Origin: Phycomyces blakesleeanus NRRL 1555(-)
Taxonomy: Eukaryota; Mucoromycota; Mucoromycetes; Mucorales; Phycomycetaceae
Length of the DNA stretch: 64,000 nt
Assembly: GCF_001638985.1 (NCBI RefSeq)
Contig: NW_017265187.1
Location: forward strand, 496,001-560,000
Direction: 5' to 3'
The position numbers and the translations under genes were made by a program. This document shows, in pieces, positions 63,713-64,000 of this stretch (position 1 is the first letter of the stretch; each line of letters starts with the position of its first letter). The notes beneath the pieces are model-generated. The model was not told where the DNA came from. It searched no databases and was given only the letters and a program-made list of their open reading frames with translations.

Positions 63713-64000
63713 CATTTCTAGCCTCCAGCCATTCAAATCAAGTGTCAAGGTTCAGATCGCCCGTCCATGGTCATAGGTATAAAAAAACATTATGGGCAAA
63801 TACTCACTAGATTTAATATATCTCCAGTCTCCAGCTATCCAGGTCAAGCATCAAGATTCCGATCTCCCCACCATGGTTATAGGTATAAAAAGCATTATGG
63901 GCATATACTCACTAGATTTAATATATCTCCAGTCTCCGGCCATCCAGGTCGAGCTTCAAGGTGCTGATCTCCCATTATATGGTTATAGGTATAACAAAAA
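63713..64000 (+). repeat. 106-bp tandem repeat, about 2.7 copies, cut by the window edge
   Basis: CCATGG(T/C)(T/C)ATAGGTATAA recurs at 63765, 63871 and (diverged, TATATGGTTATAGG) 63977, a 106-bp spacing. Each unit also has ATACTCACTAGATTTAATAT and CTCCAGTCTCC. The array probably continues to the right. Confidence 0.85.

Overview
This window is AT-rich eukaryotic DNA made almost entirely of transposable elements, many nested inside one another. I recognise no host housekeeping gene, tRNA or rRNA. The best guess for the source is an early-diverging fungus (Mucoromycota-like). The reasons are short spliceosomal introns of about 53-75 nt with GTAAG donors and TACTAAC-type branch sites, together with a mix of chromovirus, second Ty3/gypsy, Plavaka/Tnp2-type CACTA, pogo/Tigger, Tc1, PIF/Harbinger, MULE and LINE sequences. 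This assignment is inference.

Layout. 1-3093: element Z copy 1 on the minus strand, with an open reading frame that runs off the left edge and a solo LTR (LTR-C) in its leader. 3268-4612: a dead but complete Tc1 element with TIRs and TA target sites. 4992-7916: a dead PIF/Harbinger element with a solo LTR (LTR-D) inside its transposase. 8274-13644: element W, a dead relative of Z, containing two nested solo LTRs (LTR-A inside LTR-B). 13845-21311: pogo/Tigger copy 1, broken by a solo LTR-A and by a block of LTR-C, LTR-A fragment and a DDE transposon (Y copy 1). 21917-28807: Z copy 2, dead, split by an entire pogo copy 2 (24964-27837). 29080-30519: LINE fragment. 33700-34364: MULE fragment. 34365-36422: Y copy 2.

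36621-42950 is a structurally complete chromovirus with a 1621-residue polyprotein and LTRs in which I see no difference. It abuts a direct tandem duplication of about 4.47 kb (42951-47426 and 47427-51897). Each unit carries small exons separated by canonical introns and then four imperfect repeats of about 350 bp, each holding hairpins whose two arms change together from repeat to repeat. This is the most unusual item in the window: a candidate spliced, structured, repeated RNA that I cannot match to a known family. From 51927 a Plavaka/Tnp2-type element follows, with a four-exon transposase gene and a convergent accessory gene. 58612-63516 is a dead Ty3/gypsy element with 258-bp LTRs and a short TSD. 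A 106-bp tandem repeat runs off the right edge.

The insertions can be ordered by target-site duplications: LTR-B into W then LTR-A into LTR-B; LTR-A into pogo copy 1; pogo copy 2 into Z copy 2; LTR-D into Harbinger. Most inactivating changes in dead copies are C-to-T or G-to-A, as expected from deamination of methylated cytosine or a RIP-like process. The intact chromovirus and the intact part of Z copy 1 suggest recent or current activity.
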